Assembly: GCA_023078555.1 (NCBI GenBank)
Contig: CM041204.1
Span: 1,398,923 to 1,462,922, forward strand
Length of the DNA stretch: 64,000 nucleotides
Direction: 5' to 3'
DNA from: Ulva prolifera
Taxonomy: Eukaryota > Chlorophyta > Ulvophyceae > Ulvales > Ulvaceae
Position 1 is the stretch's first letter; each line of letters opens with the position of its first letter. Under the pieces are notes generated by a model. It saw only the letters and a list, made by a program, of their open reading frames with translations, ran no database searches and was not told the origin of the DNA. Below, piece after piece: positions 1 to 10,700 of the stretch. Position numbers and translations under genes: made by a program.

Positions 1-27
1 GCATCTCCTGCCGGCTGGTCATCACTG

Positions 28-119
28 CCCTCATCACCCTCATCGCCTTCGTTGCCTTCGTTTCCTTCATCGCCTTCATTGCCCTCATTGCCTTCGTTGC
101 CCTCGTCACCTTCTCTGCC
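28..119. repeat. imperfect 6/9-bp tandem repeat
   Basis: A run of diverged units built from CCTTCGTTGC, CCTTCATCG and CCCTCATTG, about ten units long. In one frame it would encode a Pro/Ser-rich repeat, but no flanking coding signal supports translation. It is a degenerate microsatellite-type array. Confidence 0.7.
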
Positions 120-1307
120 GTCGATGCTGTCACCATGCATGCCACCTGCACACGGCTGCTTGCTGTCAACAGGTTGGCAAGATCACGACCATAAAGCTGC
201 GGCATGCGAGGGGTGCGGCGCGGGGCACCAAGGACTCTAGTTCTGCATGATCTCATCATACAGCTCTGACAACACAGGTGTACAGCACGGCATGTGCTCC
301 CGTTTGCTCAAAATTCTCGGGGTCCTAGGCTACAGCTGTGCTGATGTGGCTAGTGCATCCGATTTGCTCTCACATGGGAAGCAGGCAATTGACCGGTGAG
401 AGTTCAACACCACCATGTGCATCTTTGTGCTTCGTACAGGACCAGCAGGGTGAGGGGGAGGCATGGTACAGGACTCATGTCCTGTTTGATACATGATGCA
501 GCAGCTCGCAGAGTCCACGTTGCCAGAGGCGGGACACCTGGCAAACTCAATCTGTACCCGCTTGTACAAGCAGTTGGTGGGATTCGCGTACTGACTGAAA
601 CATGATCTAACGGGCTTTGATTACTGCGTGTTTCTCTGGAAAAAAATTGCGCCGCCGGCAATTATGGCATTGGTGAGGTCTCTTCGGGAGCAGGCCAGGC
701 CAGGGAGGGGTGGGGGCACACGTGGGGCAGGGGCGCGAGGACCTCCAGCAACCATCAGAATGCGGCCCGGCTGGAGCAGGTCCGCCTGAGACACGATGCT
801 AGCCTCACCGGGCGCGGTGCGAAGTGGCCTGGGCAGGCGAGCACGAGCCGCAAGCGGCGAGCCCAGAGCCAAAATCGCGCTGAGAATGACCGCAAACATG
901 GGGATCGTCAGACGGTATGGGTGCTGAGGTGCTGCGCTGCCGTTGGCTGCTACAGTGGGTATGCCCTGCACAGCACGATGCGGGACTTGGTCCATGTGTG
1001 GTATCCTAGGCCTCACATGAGGGTGAGTGGCTGCGGTGCAATTTGCCCAGAGACAGCTGTACTGGCAGCAGGCTGGAGGGTGACTGTTGTGGATCTGTGA
1101 TCATTAAGCCATCACATATAGAGCGGAGCAGTGGAGTGCCCGACCAACGTTGAACTGCTTGTAGATATCTCACTGTAGAGGTGTATCCGTAGCTGGAAGT
1201 ACCAAACCATTCAAGCGCCTCAGCAATGCCTTTGAGCTCGCCCTGGGAGCAACATAGGCTTTGTGCACAGGCATGGGACTAATCAGCACCGCAGTTTCAA
1301 TTGATGG

Positions 1308-1352
1308 TGTGGCAATCCAGTGGTACAGCGGCCATGTCACTGGATTGCCACA
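1308..1352. repeat. miniature palindrome, AGCGG-loop family, copy 1
   Basis: Two perfect 15-bp inverted arms (TGTGGCAATCCAGTG and its complement) enclose a 15-base loop containing AGCGG. The same arms and loop core recur at 7165-7208. A half copy lies at 3420-3446, and a copy with altered but still matching arms is at 41696-41738. It is too short to encode anything. It could be the remains of a very small inverted-repeat transposon or a conserved structured element. Confidence 0.75.
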
Positions 1353-2720
1353 GGTGCACGTGTACTCCATGGACACGACCAGCTAGCTGGGGTATACAAG
1401 CACTGACGAGCGGACACCAGGTAATGGAAAACATCGAAAAAAATTCCATTCGTCCGCCTGCAATGTGAGACCAGATGTACCACAGCAGCTCTTGAGCAGG
1501 TGAGCATACCACGTGCACTGGTCAGTCGGCAGTTGATGGAAATCGCCACCAAAACACCAGAAGCAGAGCTGCATTCCACTTGGCAGGAGAGTGCGCTGAA
1601 GTTGCCATATACGTGACGTTGCTGTGCATACATCCTTTATATCTCCCGCAAGCGAGCTAAGCAGGGCAGGTCGTGGGATGCCAGTGCTGGTTATCATGCA
1701 TGTAGGAAGCCTGCCTAGGTGGCGCGCTTGTCGGTCCGATGAGGACATCGCTGCTGACACCAGCATTCGCAGCTCCACAGAGGCGACAAATATTTGAATT
1801 ACGAAGCTATCCCGGACGGCGGAACGTTTTGCCCATGAGCCTTTTGGTAGAGTTCCGGAGTGCAGGATATCTAGACTGTGAGCGAACTGAGGCATGATGG
1901 ACAGCCACGCGCGAACACTGCAGTGCCGGAAACAGTGCAAAATTTCCTGCCAATCTACAATGCTTTTTAGGCATGCCGTACGAGAGCTGATGGAGCAGCG
2001 GGACACGGACTTGTGCCGGGGGTGGACCGACCCAGGCCTTGGGATCTGAGCGCACCATCCACTCGCACAAACATTGCAGATTGTACGAGTAGCGATGTTG
2101 ATGACCGGGTCCTTGTGAAAGTTCGCTGCAGCACGGGTATCCGTGTGCAGTACTGCTCTCACGTCACCAGTCGCCATTTGGCGCTCGTGTGCATGCTCGT
2201 TTGTTCCCCTTTGTTCTTTGAAATCCATTTTCAGCTGATCAGCCAGAGCTGAAGCTTGAACTGGCAAGTTGTAGCATGGGAGTCTGTAAATCAGCTGCAG
2301 GTGCAGCGACAGTCTTGAATTCTCTCTCTTGAAACTTAAGTAATTACAGGAATCACCATTGCAGGAGTCTGCCAAGGCTCCCGAGCTGCCCCAAACAGGC
2401 ATCACATCTAACTGTTTCGCCTCCTTCCTGACATCTTGCAGAGGGGGTGCAGCGTGGAAAGCAGTATCTGGGCCCAGCTGGGTGCTCGGTGGCGTGCACA
2501 AACCTATTCACTGTCCCCTTTGCATGCATGTTGCACAGCATGTGCGCAGCACAACACAGGATCTCACGGTCCTGCCCCTCTATGCCCTTGGCCTATGCAA
2601 GGCCCTGGCTGCACCAGACAATGTGTGTATGTAATTCAGTACACTACACATGTGCTTGCTACATCCGCAGCGTCAATGTGACTGCGTTTGTGTCCATTGC
2701 GATGCACATGCCACAACTTG

Positions 2721-3189
2721 GGACGCAGGCGGGTAGTTTGGGCGGGCTGGGCTGGACTTTGGGGGTTACGGGTGTGAATTTGCGGGCGGGCCGGGTGGTG
2801 TGCGAGGGCTGGGCTTGGGGGGTTGTGCTGGGGGAGGCGGGGGCCTCCCCGGGCTGGGGGTTGTAAAGTAAAGTAAAGTAAATCTAAATTTACTTGTTGT
2901 TGTTGCGGTCTCGCTGTTTGTTTGCTCGGCTGCCTTGGCTGCTTGTGCTTCCGGGGCTCGTGCGCCTGGCTGGTGGGCGGGGTTCGGGTGGGGGTGGGTG
3001 TGTGGGTGTGGGTGTGGGTGTGGGCGTGTGTGTGGCTGTGTGGCTGTGTGGTTGTGTGGCTGTGGCCGGCGCGGGTGCTGCCGTGGGTGTTTTTGTGTGC
3101 GGGTGCTGCGTGTGGCTTGTTGCGTCGTGTGCGGTTCCCCTGGTTGTTGCTTGCGGTGCTACCTGCCTCGCTTGCTTTGTCCTTGTAAC
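2721..3189 (+). mobile_element. non-LTR short interspersed element (family X), copy 1
   Basis: The insertion is bounded by a 15-bp target-site duplication, ACATGCCACAACTTG, at 2706-2720 and 3190-3204. The element ends with TTTGTCCTTGTAAC, the 3' terminus shared by all family copies. Its interior is G/T-rich with a (TGTGGC)n-like stretch near 3000-3065. It matches the copy at 3943-4600 in inverted orientation, but that copy extends further at its 5' end, so this one is 5'-truncated. A 30-bp piece of another SINE sits inside it at about 2869-2896. No reverse transcriptase is encoded; mobilisation by a LINE is inferred. Confidence 0.75.
2869..2896 (-). mobile_element. tail-only insertion of the tRNA-type SINE
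   Basis: About 30 bp consisting of (AAAGT)n followed by AAATCTAAATTTAC, the 3' tail of the SINE found complete at 14537-14820 and 60641-60905. It interrupts family X copy 1. The orthologous point in family X copy 2 (near 4420) lacks it and serves as an empty site. The junctions repeat TTGT, which fits a very short retrotransposition event. Confidence 0.6.
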
Positions 3190-3419
3190 ACATGCCACAA
3201 CTTGAACGCCCAGAGCAACGCGCAGAGCGCTATCTACCTATCTCCCCGGCTCAGGCTGACTGTAAAACACTTGCAACACACTGTATACATGCATGCACAG
3301 GGCACACTGGCAGCCCTGACAAGCTGCGGAGCCGTCGCGCTTGCAAGTGTGCCCTGGCGCCATGCATGGCCATGAGACGGGCGATGTCGGAGTGTTTACA
3401 AAGTGCGGACAGAGGTCTG

Positions 3420-3446
3420 TGTGGCAATCCAGTGATATGGCCGCTA
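3420..3446. repeat. half copy of the AGCGG-loop palindrome
   Basis: One arm (TGTGGCAATCCAGTG) is followed by ATATGGCCGCTA, the reverse complement of the family's loop and inner arm start. The second arm is absent. This is a truncated copy of the element at 1308-1352 in the opposite orientation. Confidence 0.6.
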
Positions 3447-3574
3447 GAGCTGTCCGCTGCAGCTGTAGCGCTTTGATTCCATATGGATATCGCCTGCGCG
3501 CTGGGCCTCTTTGAGCCGGCTGCTCAGCCTGTTCCGGTCATGTTCATCCTTCACTTGAGGGCAGAGCGTGTGTG

Positions 3575-3660
3575 CTCAGTTTCACAAGAAAAAAAGGCAG
3601 CAAGGCGGGCAGCACCGCGAAACCAGCAAGCAGCGCAATAACGCAACCACCAGCGCGTGG
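3575..3660 (-). mobile_element. family X 3'-end fragment
   Basis: The sequence GGCAGCAAGGCGGGCAGCAC with its flanks is the reverse complement of the family X 3' region, here beginning with a diverged tail (GTTTCACAAGAAAAAAAGGC). Only the last 60-80 bases of the element are recognisable. The outer limit is approximate. Confidence 0.5.
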
Positions 3661-3762
3661 GTGTGGAGTGAAATTCACAGGCATAGTCTCGGTGACGCTG
3701 TTCTGCTCCAGCTGAGGCACATGTGGCCACCCATGCATGGGTGCATGCACTTACGCAGTGGA

Positions 3763-3806
3763 CCGCTGTTTCCGCGGTGCTGCCCGCCTCGCCTCATTTG
3801 TGCTTG
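3763..3806 (+). mobile_element. family X 3'-end fragment
   Basis: GCGGTGCTGCCCGCCTCGCC followed by a TTGTAAC end matches the last about 45 bases of family X. With the fragment at 3575-3660 it forms a loose inverted pair. No convincing target-site duplication was seen, so the 5' limit is approximate. Confidence 0.5.
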
Positions 3807-3942
3807 TAACACACTGGAACCGGCCCCCGCAGGTTGCCCGCGCCTGCGTCTACTTTTCGTTTGATGCCCCCCGCCTGTGTTTGCTGTTCATTCGAGGCTC
3901 CCATCGCCTATATAGGATATCCTTCACGGGCTTAGGTGTGTG

Positions 3943-4600
3943 TTACAAGGACAAAGCAAGCGAGGCAGGTAGCACCGCAAGCAAGAACCAGGGGAACCGC
4001 ACACCACGCAGCAAGCCACACGAAGCGCACACCAAAACACCCACGCAATGGCAGCACCCGCGCCGGACCCAGCCACACAGCCCCACAGCCACACAGCCAC
4101 ACAGCCACACACACGCCCACGCCACCTCCGCTTGCACACGCCCACGCCCGGGCGGTCTGCGGATCTGTGTCTTTTGCTGCGCCGGTGATGGGGGGTTTTT
4201 TTTTTTGGGCGTGGTGGGTGTCGCGTGCGTGGGTGTCTGTGTGTTTGCTTCGCCTGTTTGCTTCTTTCGCGGTGCTGCCCGCCTTGCTGCCTTTGTCCTT
4301 GTAACGCACGCCCACGCCCACACGCCCACCCCCACCCGAACCCCGCCCACCAGCCAGGCGCACGAGCCCCGGAAGCACAAGCAGCCAAGGCCGGCCAGCA
4401 AACAAACAGCGAGACCGCAACAACGACCCCCAGCCCGGGGAGGCCCCCGCCTCCCCCACCACAACCCCCCAAGCCCAGCCCGCGCCCACCAGCCCGCCCG
4501 CCCGCAAACCCACACCCGGAACCCCCAAAGCCCAGCCCAGCCCGCGCAAACTACCCGGCCGCACCCCAACGGCGGGCCACACGTAGGCGCACGGGGAAGA
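3943..4600 (-). mobile_element. family X element, copy 2 (longest)
   Basis: This is the reverse-complement copy of the element at 2721-3189: GTTACAAGGACAAAGCAAGC at its left edge is the family 3' end, and the G-rich body follows to about 4575. Similar sequence flanks both ends (CGGGCTTAGGTGTGT left, CGGGCTTGTGTGTGT right), read as an aged target-site duplication. The copy is interrupted by a second family member at 4150-4306. Several long open frames cross this region on both strands, but they are low-complexity and follow the repeat. Confidence 0.7.
4150..4306 (+). mobile_element. family X copy nested inside copy 2
   Basis: A 157-bp member in opposite orientation to its host element. It ends with CTTTGTCCTTGTAAC and is flanked by the 13-bp duplication CACGCCCACGCCC at 4137-4149 and 4307-4319. 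Its 5' part contains a T-rich run. The nesting gives relative ages: the host element is older. Confidence 0.7.
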
Positions 4601-5236
4601 CGCGGGCTTGTGTGTGTTGGTGACAATGATCATCGCTCGAGCCTGTTCCATGCGTGACTTTGTGAAGGACGTACGGGGTGGTGGACGGATTCATACAAAT
4701 GTCTGGCAAGCGGACTTGGAGGCGATGCAGCAGCAGCTGGCGCCCCAAACAACAAAAGTCTGTAGTGTCAGCCTCACAGTTGACTCAGGTTGACTCAAGC
4801 TCTGGCGTGTATTTGCATTGCGACGCCTGCTGCGGCTGCACATGCATGCATCTACAAATCACACAGTCGCGTCCAGTCACGTTTGGATTCGAAAGCGTCG
4901 AATTCGGTGTGCGTCTACAATGTCCATCGCTGCTGCGTTGCACATGATTAGCTCACATACCGTCCGCTCTCACTGGCATAGCTGCTGTTGCATATTGTCG
5001 GGCGTAGCAGGAGATCTGCACTTCAACGGCCCACGACTATCTGTATCTGGATACACTGAAGTCTGCACGCTCACGTGATAAACGTTCGCTGTGTATCGGC
5101 AAACCAGCATCCGCCAACGTGAGAGGCATTTGATGTATTAGCTGTGCGTTCACCAGGTGTGAGGCGTCCAGGCAGCAACGTTGAGCGGCCTGTGCTCTCA
5201 GTTACAGAAGAACAGTGTCCGCAACGAGTGTCGACA

Positions 5237-6557
5237 ATGTCGATTCAGAGTAAGAGCAAGGCGATCACCCTGCATGATGTTAGAGCAGATAGGACTTTTA
5301 TTCTGAAAATCCACATCGAAGACGGCCTCGCCGGCATGTGTAACAATGTCAGCCTGAAGCAATTTGGAGCCAGTAGCCGAGGCGCATTAGGGCCCAGCAT
5401 GGCACAATCAGGAGACGACGCAGGTATGTAGCCAACGTGAATTGCCTTCAAGTGCATCGTTATCAAACTAGCTTGCCTGCCATCTCGTGATGCTCATGCC
5501 AAGTTGCAAAAGCGTCCATCGTTCCAAATGAACTTCAGCCAGCACAGCATCCAAGCCGTTGCTGCCAGATCAGCAGACTTATACGACAGGTGCACAATAC
5601 ATCTTTGTCTGACATCGGTTATTTTTCTGTAGATATCGAGGCGGAGTGGCTTGCAACCGGAGACACGGTTGGCTCACCTGCCATTCAGTGCCAAGATGTC
5701 GCATCACAGAATTCATTCCCATCCGGCGCAAGCGAACCACTTTCACAGCAGCTGCACGCGAAAGTCGGCTTCGGTGCGGGTATGACGGCGCACGTGCACG
5801 GAGTGTGTGTCAACGACAGAGTCCGTGTCACTGTGGAGAGCTCAGAGGCCTGGGCCAGAAGCATCAAGCTCCATGCTCAAGCCACTCTCATGGACAAGTC
5901 AGGTGTGAATGACTATGCTGCGGGATTATATCTACACTCGTGTTCAGGACAGGCGCCGTTTTTGCCTATCAAACTGTGCAAATCGTCCTCATCTCGATAG
6001 GGACATCTTGGCCAGACGCAGTCCCACTCGCCGAATGAAACTCGGACGAGTTCGCGCAAGCTTTGTACATGCCGGTATTAGCATAAGCTGGTATTCATAT
6101 TTTGTCAACATCTGGACCCTTCCAGATAGCTGGGAACACCAGCGCAGGGTAGATACAGGCAGTACACTGTGGTAAATAGTGGCGAGTCAGTGATACGTTC
6201 GATACATCAAGAAATTGCCTCATGGCCATGACTACAGTGATATACATTGAGGTCACATGTGGCTCGAAGAAGCCCCATTTCCTCTCCCTGAACGTCCCCC
6301 TGTTGCTCTAAGTCTGCTGTCGCTGGTCGTGGGGTGCTCATTCTCTGCCCTATGCAGGAGACGTGATCGACACACACCGGACGATCATCGAAAGCAGCAT
6401 CCCGTCCCGTCGGCCCATGGCGTGCTTCTCGAGCCTGCCATGCATGGCTGGTGGCCACTGCATGCAGGCTGCGGTCGCAGCGGCGGCCACGTTTCTGCTG
6501 CTGGCACTCGCCATCGCCAAGGGCGTGACATGGGGCATTGAGTCGTCCAAGCACTGA
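5237..6557 (+). CDS. unknown protein with C-terminal membrane anchor
   Basis: A three-exon model, 5237-5423, 5633-5902 and 6358-6557, gives about 218 residues. Both introns are phase 1 and join cleanly: donors GCAG|GTATGT and TCAG|GTGTGA, acceptors CTGTAG and TATGCAG. The first part contains TLHDVRADRTFILKIHIED. The middle exon looks beta-rich, with alternating hydrophobics around VNDRVRVTVESSEAW. The last exon ends with a roughly 22-residue hydrophobic segment (AAVAAAATFLLLALAIAKG) and a short tail, as in a single-pass or tail-anchored protein. The start is the first Met in the frame; an upstream exon cannot be excluded because the frame stays open to an acceptor at 5207. I do not recognise the family. 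Exon 2 resembles the exon at 9634-9891 in length, phase and pattern. Confidence 0.5.
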
Positions 6558-8018
6558 GTGGTGCTGCATCGTGTGCTGCTTCCCAACTGCTATCAGGCGA
6601 GTGTGGAGGGTCTACCACGATGTGTGTGTTTTTGTCGTTACCTTGACGGGGATGAGGGGGACTGGGCCATCATCTGTGCAGCACTAGCAGTGCCAGTGTT
6701 GGGTCATCGTGCCTGATCATATAGGACAGTTTTGAGTATGAATGTTTTATGTTTGGATAGCATCCCTGAAAATGATCAACACTGATCCATGCAGCAATGA
6801 GCCCCAGCCTCATAGCTCATCTCATTTTGACGCCATGAGGCATGCGCCAGAGGGAAGCTGCCATGAGGCTATCACGCCAGAGGGAGGCAGTATCTACATT
6901 CTGAGCCTTGAGCTGCCCCCTCATCGGACCAAAGTTGTGTACAGTAGTCTGCTGTAGAGTAGTGCAAAATAGAGGTTTATAACCTGTTGTGAAGTGCTGT
7001 TTGTAGGTGTGGTGTGAAGGCAGTGCTAGAAGCGCTGCGGGCTGCGGGCGTGAACTGTTTGTTATGATAGGGAGCATTGTAATCGAGTGATGTGGGTCAG
7101 GACTACAGTGTGTGAGCAAATGAATACTGGCAATTGCACTCGTGACCAGCTGTGCAGCAGCACGTGTGGCAATCCAGTGTATAGCGGTCATATCACTGGA
7201 TTGCCACAGCACGGCATGCGAGCTACCAAGCACACCTGCTCAGCACATCCACCACATCGGGCGGCCTCCGGGCTGTGATATTTGAGCTTCATTGAAGGCT
7301 AGGTGGCCATTTGCACCACCACATGAAGGAAGTATTGGGGACGGTGGGTGTAGCAAGCTTAAAGGCCAGTGTGATACGCGATCTGCAACATTTCTCAACA
7401 AGCAAAATGCACTGCTGCACTCCTGATATTGATGAAGGACATCATGCATGCACCATGGGGCTAGTGTGCTGCGTATTGATAACCAGCTGAGAGAGCTTTT
7501 CGCACTGCTGTAGCAACAGATGTCAGCACGCTTTACTTTGCGGAGACCAACGGCGTGCACATGCAAGTTGAGCGATGACATCAGACCCATGTACATTCAA
7601 GTATCCGGCATCTTGCATATTTTTTCGCCAAATTTAACTTAAGTCTGGCATATCTGGCCTGCTTCAGCAATGTGGCCGGAGTCTGCTCGCTGACTCGAGC
7701 TTGTTCATCAGGTGCACGCGCCTCCCAACAACATGGGAGACGTTAGCAGGCTTTGGGACCGCTCGTTCGGTAGGATGTGTATGCTACAATGCATCTCTGT
7801 ACGTGGATGCAGCTGCCACGACTGACAGCCAATTTCAATCAATTTTGCAAGCACAGCCGCCCATAGCCTAGCCAAACGGTAACTTTGGCACATTGCGGAT
7901 TAGCTATCTGCAATTACAGCAGAAGGACATATACTATAGCTCTGCCTCGCCTGCTCAGACAGCTAGCAGCCATCATGGCGAGTTGGCATCAGGGAGTGTA
8001 TGTCCCATACCACTGCAG
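6558..8018. other. intergenic, no gene recognised
   Basis: Short frames only. It holds the second complete AGCGG-loop palindrome at 7165-7208. No splice-linked coding pattern was found. Confidence 0.45.
7165..7208. repeat. AGCGG-loop palindrome, copy 2
   Basis: The 15-bp arms are identical to copy 1 (1308-1352), with a 14-base loop also carrying AGCGG. The outer flanks read GCACG on both sides, a possible 5-bp target-site duplication that would support a transposon origin. Confidence 0.75.
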
Positions 8019-9891
8019 GCCACACATTCGAGATACTTAAGCTTCACATCTCTGCCTTGGCAGACATTTTCGATCTAGAGGGCCGAAGGCAGGCCGCCAT
8101 GCAGGCCTATGACCGTGGTCTCACCGCAGCTGCTGCCTCTATGGGCGGTTCAAGCAAGACTTCAGTGGCCATACTAGACATGCTAATTGTGAGGGCAGCG
8201 TAGAGACTGGCCGGAACAGGCCACAGCTGTGGCCTGTCTCTGCATGTGGCCAACACGGCTCAGCGTGACAAGGTTTAGGTTGACTGGTTCAGGTTACAAG
8301 CCAGTGAGTGAGGACCAGTCCAGGTCCAGGAAGCTGCCATCCCTGCATTTTGGGCTGCAGGTTGATACCTGTGTAGTGTGTGTGCTGAGATGCAGAGTGA
8401 CAGTACCACCCTTCAACAGACGAACAGGAAGAAGGGCGGCGCAGGAGACATGAGAAACACGGCTGCTAATCCGGGAAAGAAGGGCAAGCATGCCAAGAAA
8501 GGCAAGGAGGGGCATGCTTAGAGAATCACTTATGCAGTGTTTTGCATCGTGTGCGACGACAGTGCCTCCAGGTTTTCAGCACGGCCTGTGAGAGTACTCT
8601 GTGAGGGATATCCTCGATGTGAGGGTTGCTGCATGTTTCTAAATGAGTCCGATACGACAGGTGCTTCTCGCGAGGGCGCTGTAGCCCGCGCCACATGAAG
8701 GCCATCAGACTGGAGAATACCTGATGGACACAGCCACATCAGAAAGCTCCAGCTGCGTGAACTCTGCATGACAGGAGTTCCAACACAACATGCATGGGAG
8801 ACAATTCCACATTAGGAGACAATTCTTGGGGGCTACTCTTGGTTTGGGCGGCCATTATGGTTTTGTCTCCCACCACTGAACACATGACTAGATGCAGAGA
8901 GAAGTGTGCAGAGGGAATTTGTTGTGTCCTTATGTTCCTGTGTGTGCATGCCTGCGCCATTTGGGCAATCTGGTACAGGTGTTAACCAGGTCGCTTATAG
9001 GAGAAAGCTCTGCAACAGAGAGCAGCTCAACACGATTCATGTGATTTGGTGAAGCACTTTCACCGCCCAAAGCGACATTTGGCAGCTGCTTGAACACATG
9101 AAGTCAGTCATGACACGCTGGCAGGAGGAGATAGTGTCTAAGACAATCGGTGTCTTAACACTCCAGCTACAGATTTCGTCACCTGCGCCGCAAAGTGATA
9201 TGGCGTTCGACATCCAGTATGTCGGCACACTACCTCCACAGGAGAACCCAGAGGTGCTCCTGCTGCCTGGAGAACGAGCCGGTGCTTCCATAGCAAAAGA
9301 CGCAGTCAAATCAGGTGCGGGCGGCCAAGCAATGCAGCTACTTGTGCCAGAAACTAGCTCTTGGGCTGCAACGTCCGCTGAGTTGATGCTGAGCAAATGA
9401 CCTCGACATGAATGTGCACATCTCACACAAATGTGATCATGGCTGTGACATTATTACATTGTACACATGTGAGAGGCGTACGAAGGGCAAAGGAAAGCTA
9501 CCTCAGTGGCTGTTGTTAAGCGGTTCAGAGGAATGTAGTGTAGATGTAGCAGGCTTTTCGATTGTGGTAACTTGCACAGTGTGCACTTGGCCAACATGCA
9601 TGCACCATGGTTGAACAGCGGGTGCTCCAACAGAGCTGTTGCCCAGAGCTGTGACCCCGTTGTGGCGCACAGATGCAGGCAAACCTGATCCCGAGAGGCC
9701 ACTGTCCCTGTATGTTGGGGTCCGGTTTGAGACACTTCTGCTATACATACGCGCATGGAGTGCTAAGGAGGACACAGAAGTGATGATCGAGGCAAGAACA
9801 GCTAACAGGCCTGCAGATGATGGAGCAAAAGAGCAAGCACCTTCATGCCCCGCTTTCAAGGCAGAGGCAAGGCTGGTGGTTGGACGCAAAG
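8019..9891 (+). CDS. unknown multi-exon gene (partial), tandemly duplicated
   Basis: Three consecutive exons join in phase: 8019-8188, 9086-9314 and 9634-9891. Exon 1 encodes a helical TPR-like stretch (GRRQAAMQAYDRGLTAA). Exon 2 contains MTRWQEEIVSKTIGVLTLQL. Exon 3 is beta-rich (PLSLYVGVRFETLLLYIRAW, then TEVMIEARTA). Intron phases are 0 and 1, and exon 3 ends in phase 1 at AAAG|GTGTGA. The 5' and 3' ends were not found; a hydrophobic segment near 10640 could belong to a later exon. Exon 3 has a homolog at 11916 onward and resembles exon 2 of the gene at 5237-6557, so these may be members of one local family. The function is unknown; the reading frames, not the family, are the evidence for coding. 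Confidence 0.4.
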
Positions 9892-10700
9892 GTGTGATTG
9901 ACCTGTATAATGTACGTGAGATTGCTGTGAGTCTGCTGTCAATCGACTGCTTTGCAGAGCCTTGCAAACGGCAAATTCAGCCATTACACACTTCAATGTC
10001 AAGAGAGCAAACTCACACATCATCCAAGCATTGGCCTGCCACCCATGAGAAGAATTTACGGTCGCTGTGGAATTTGTGCGTTGTCTAATGAGGAAGGCAG
10101 TAACATCTCATATGGCATAATGGACCAGCGTGCAGCTAATGCGCGTCTGGGAATGCGTGTCTGGAAATTCTCATCGAACAGACAATGTGAAAACACACCA
10201 CGTGACCTACACGCCAAATTCCAAACATCCATGCTGGCATGCAGGCAGAGTGCTCGCAAATGCATCACTGGATCTCCCACAGGGCACATCTTACCAAGAT
10301 TAAGGAGACCCTTCTGCGCCAAATCACTACAGTGGGAAAGCGATAGAAACAATGGCATGACATGTTCTGGTTCAGGCAATGTCAGCCCTCATCCTGACAC
10401 TGACCGCTCTTGTGCTGCCAGGCTGTGCATGGTGCATGGCCACACTGTGGGGTGGCGAGATATGCTAAGGCCATTAATCAAAGCATGAACTGCATGTGCG
10501 CAGTCAGTCCTTGGCAACTTCTTGAGCATTGGGCCTTGTCACACCCACTGCTGGATCAACATTAGATCGACATGCTAGGTATTGCAAGCGGTCCCTAAGT
10601 TTCATCTTCCTGTAAATGTTTTGGGCTGTACAACTGCTGTCATGATACAAATTGTTTTGGTCTGCACCAGCTGTGACATGTTTGCTAGGCGTGCACTCCA
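8795..10700 (+). repeat. tandem duplication, left copy
   Basis: Blocks here recur in the same order at 11420-12960: an ATTATGGTTTTGTCTCCCAC block near 8850, exon 3 of the unknown gene (9634), CATGGCCACACTGTGGGGTG (10436), and GCAAGCGGTCC with TTTGGGCTGTACA (10588-10632). The offset is about 2.2-2.6 kb. Identity is patchy, so the duplication is old. Confidence 0.65.

Larger units (their letters stand above)
1..2705. other. no recognised gene; flank with simple repeats
   Basis: Both strands carry only short open frames without recognisable motifs or linked splice sites. The content is a CTTCGTTGC-type simple repeat near the left edge, one small palindrome near 1.3 kb, and unique sequence of mixed composition. 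The longest frame (621-1016, minus) has one hydrophobic stretch but no family resemblance, so it is not called as a gene. Confidence 0.5.

Noticed and set aside
621-1016. 131-codon minus frame with a hydrophobic stretch
   Set aside because: No motif, no linked splice sites, and the rest is Pro/Arg-rich of low information; a chance frame is more likely.
2990-3065. TGTGGC/GTGGGT stretch considered as a telomere or coding repeat
   Set aside because: Irregular units inside a transposed element present in two orientations; simple-sequence part of family X.
2636-4657. Many long open frames (up to 306 codons) on both strands
   Set aside because: They are His/Thr/Pro- or Gly/Val/Cys-rich, overlap each other on opposite strands and follow the repeat elements exactly.
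8019-8188. Assignment of the helical exon to a TRAPP or other named TPR protein
   Set aside because: The similarity is only to general helical-repeat character; no diagnostic motif could be named.
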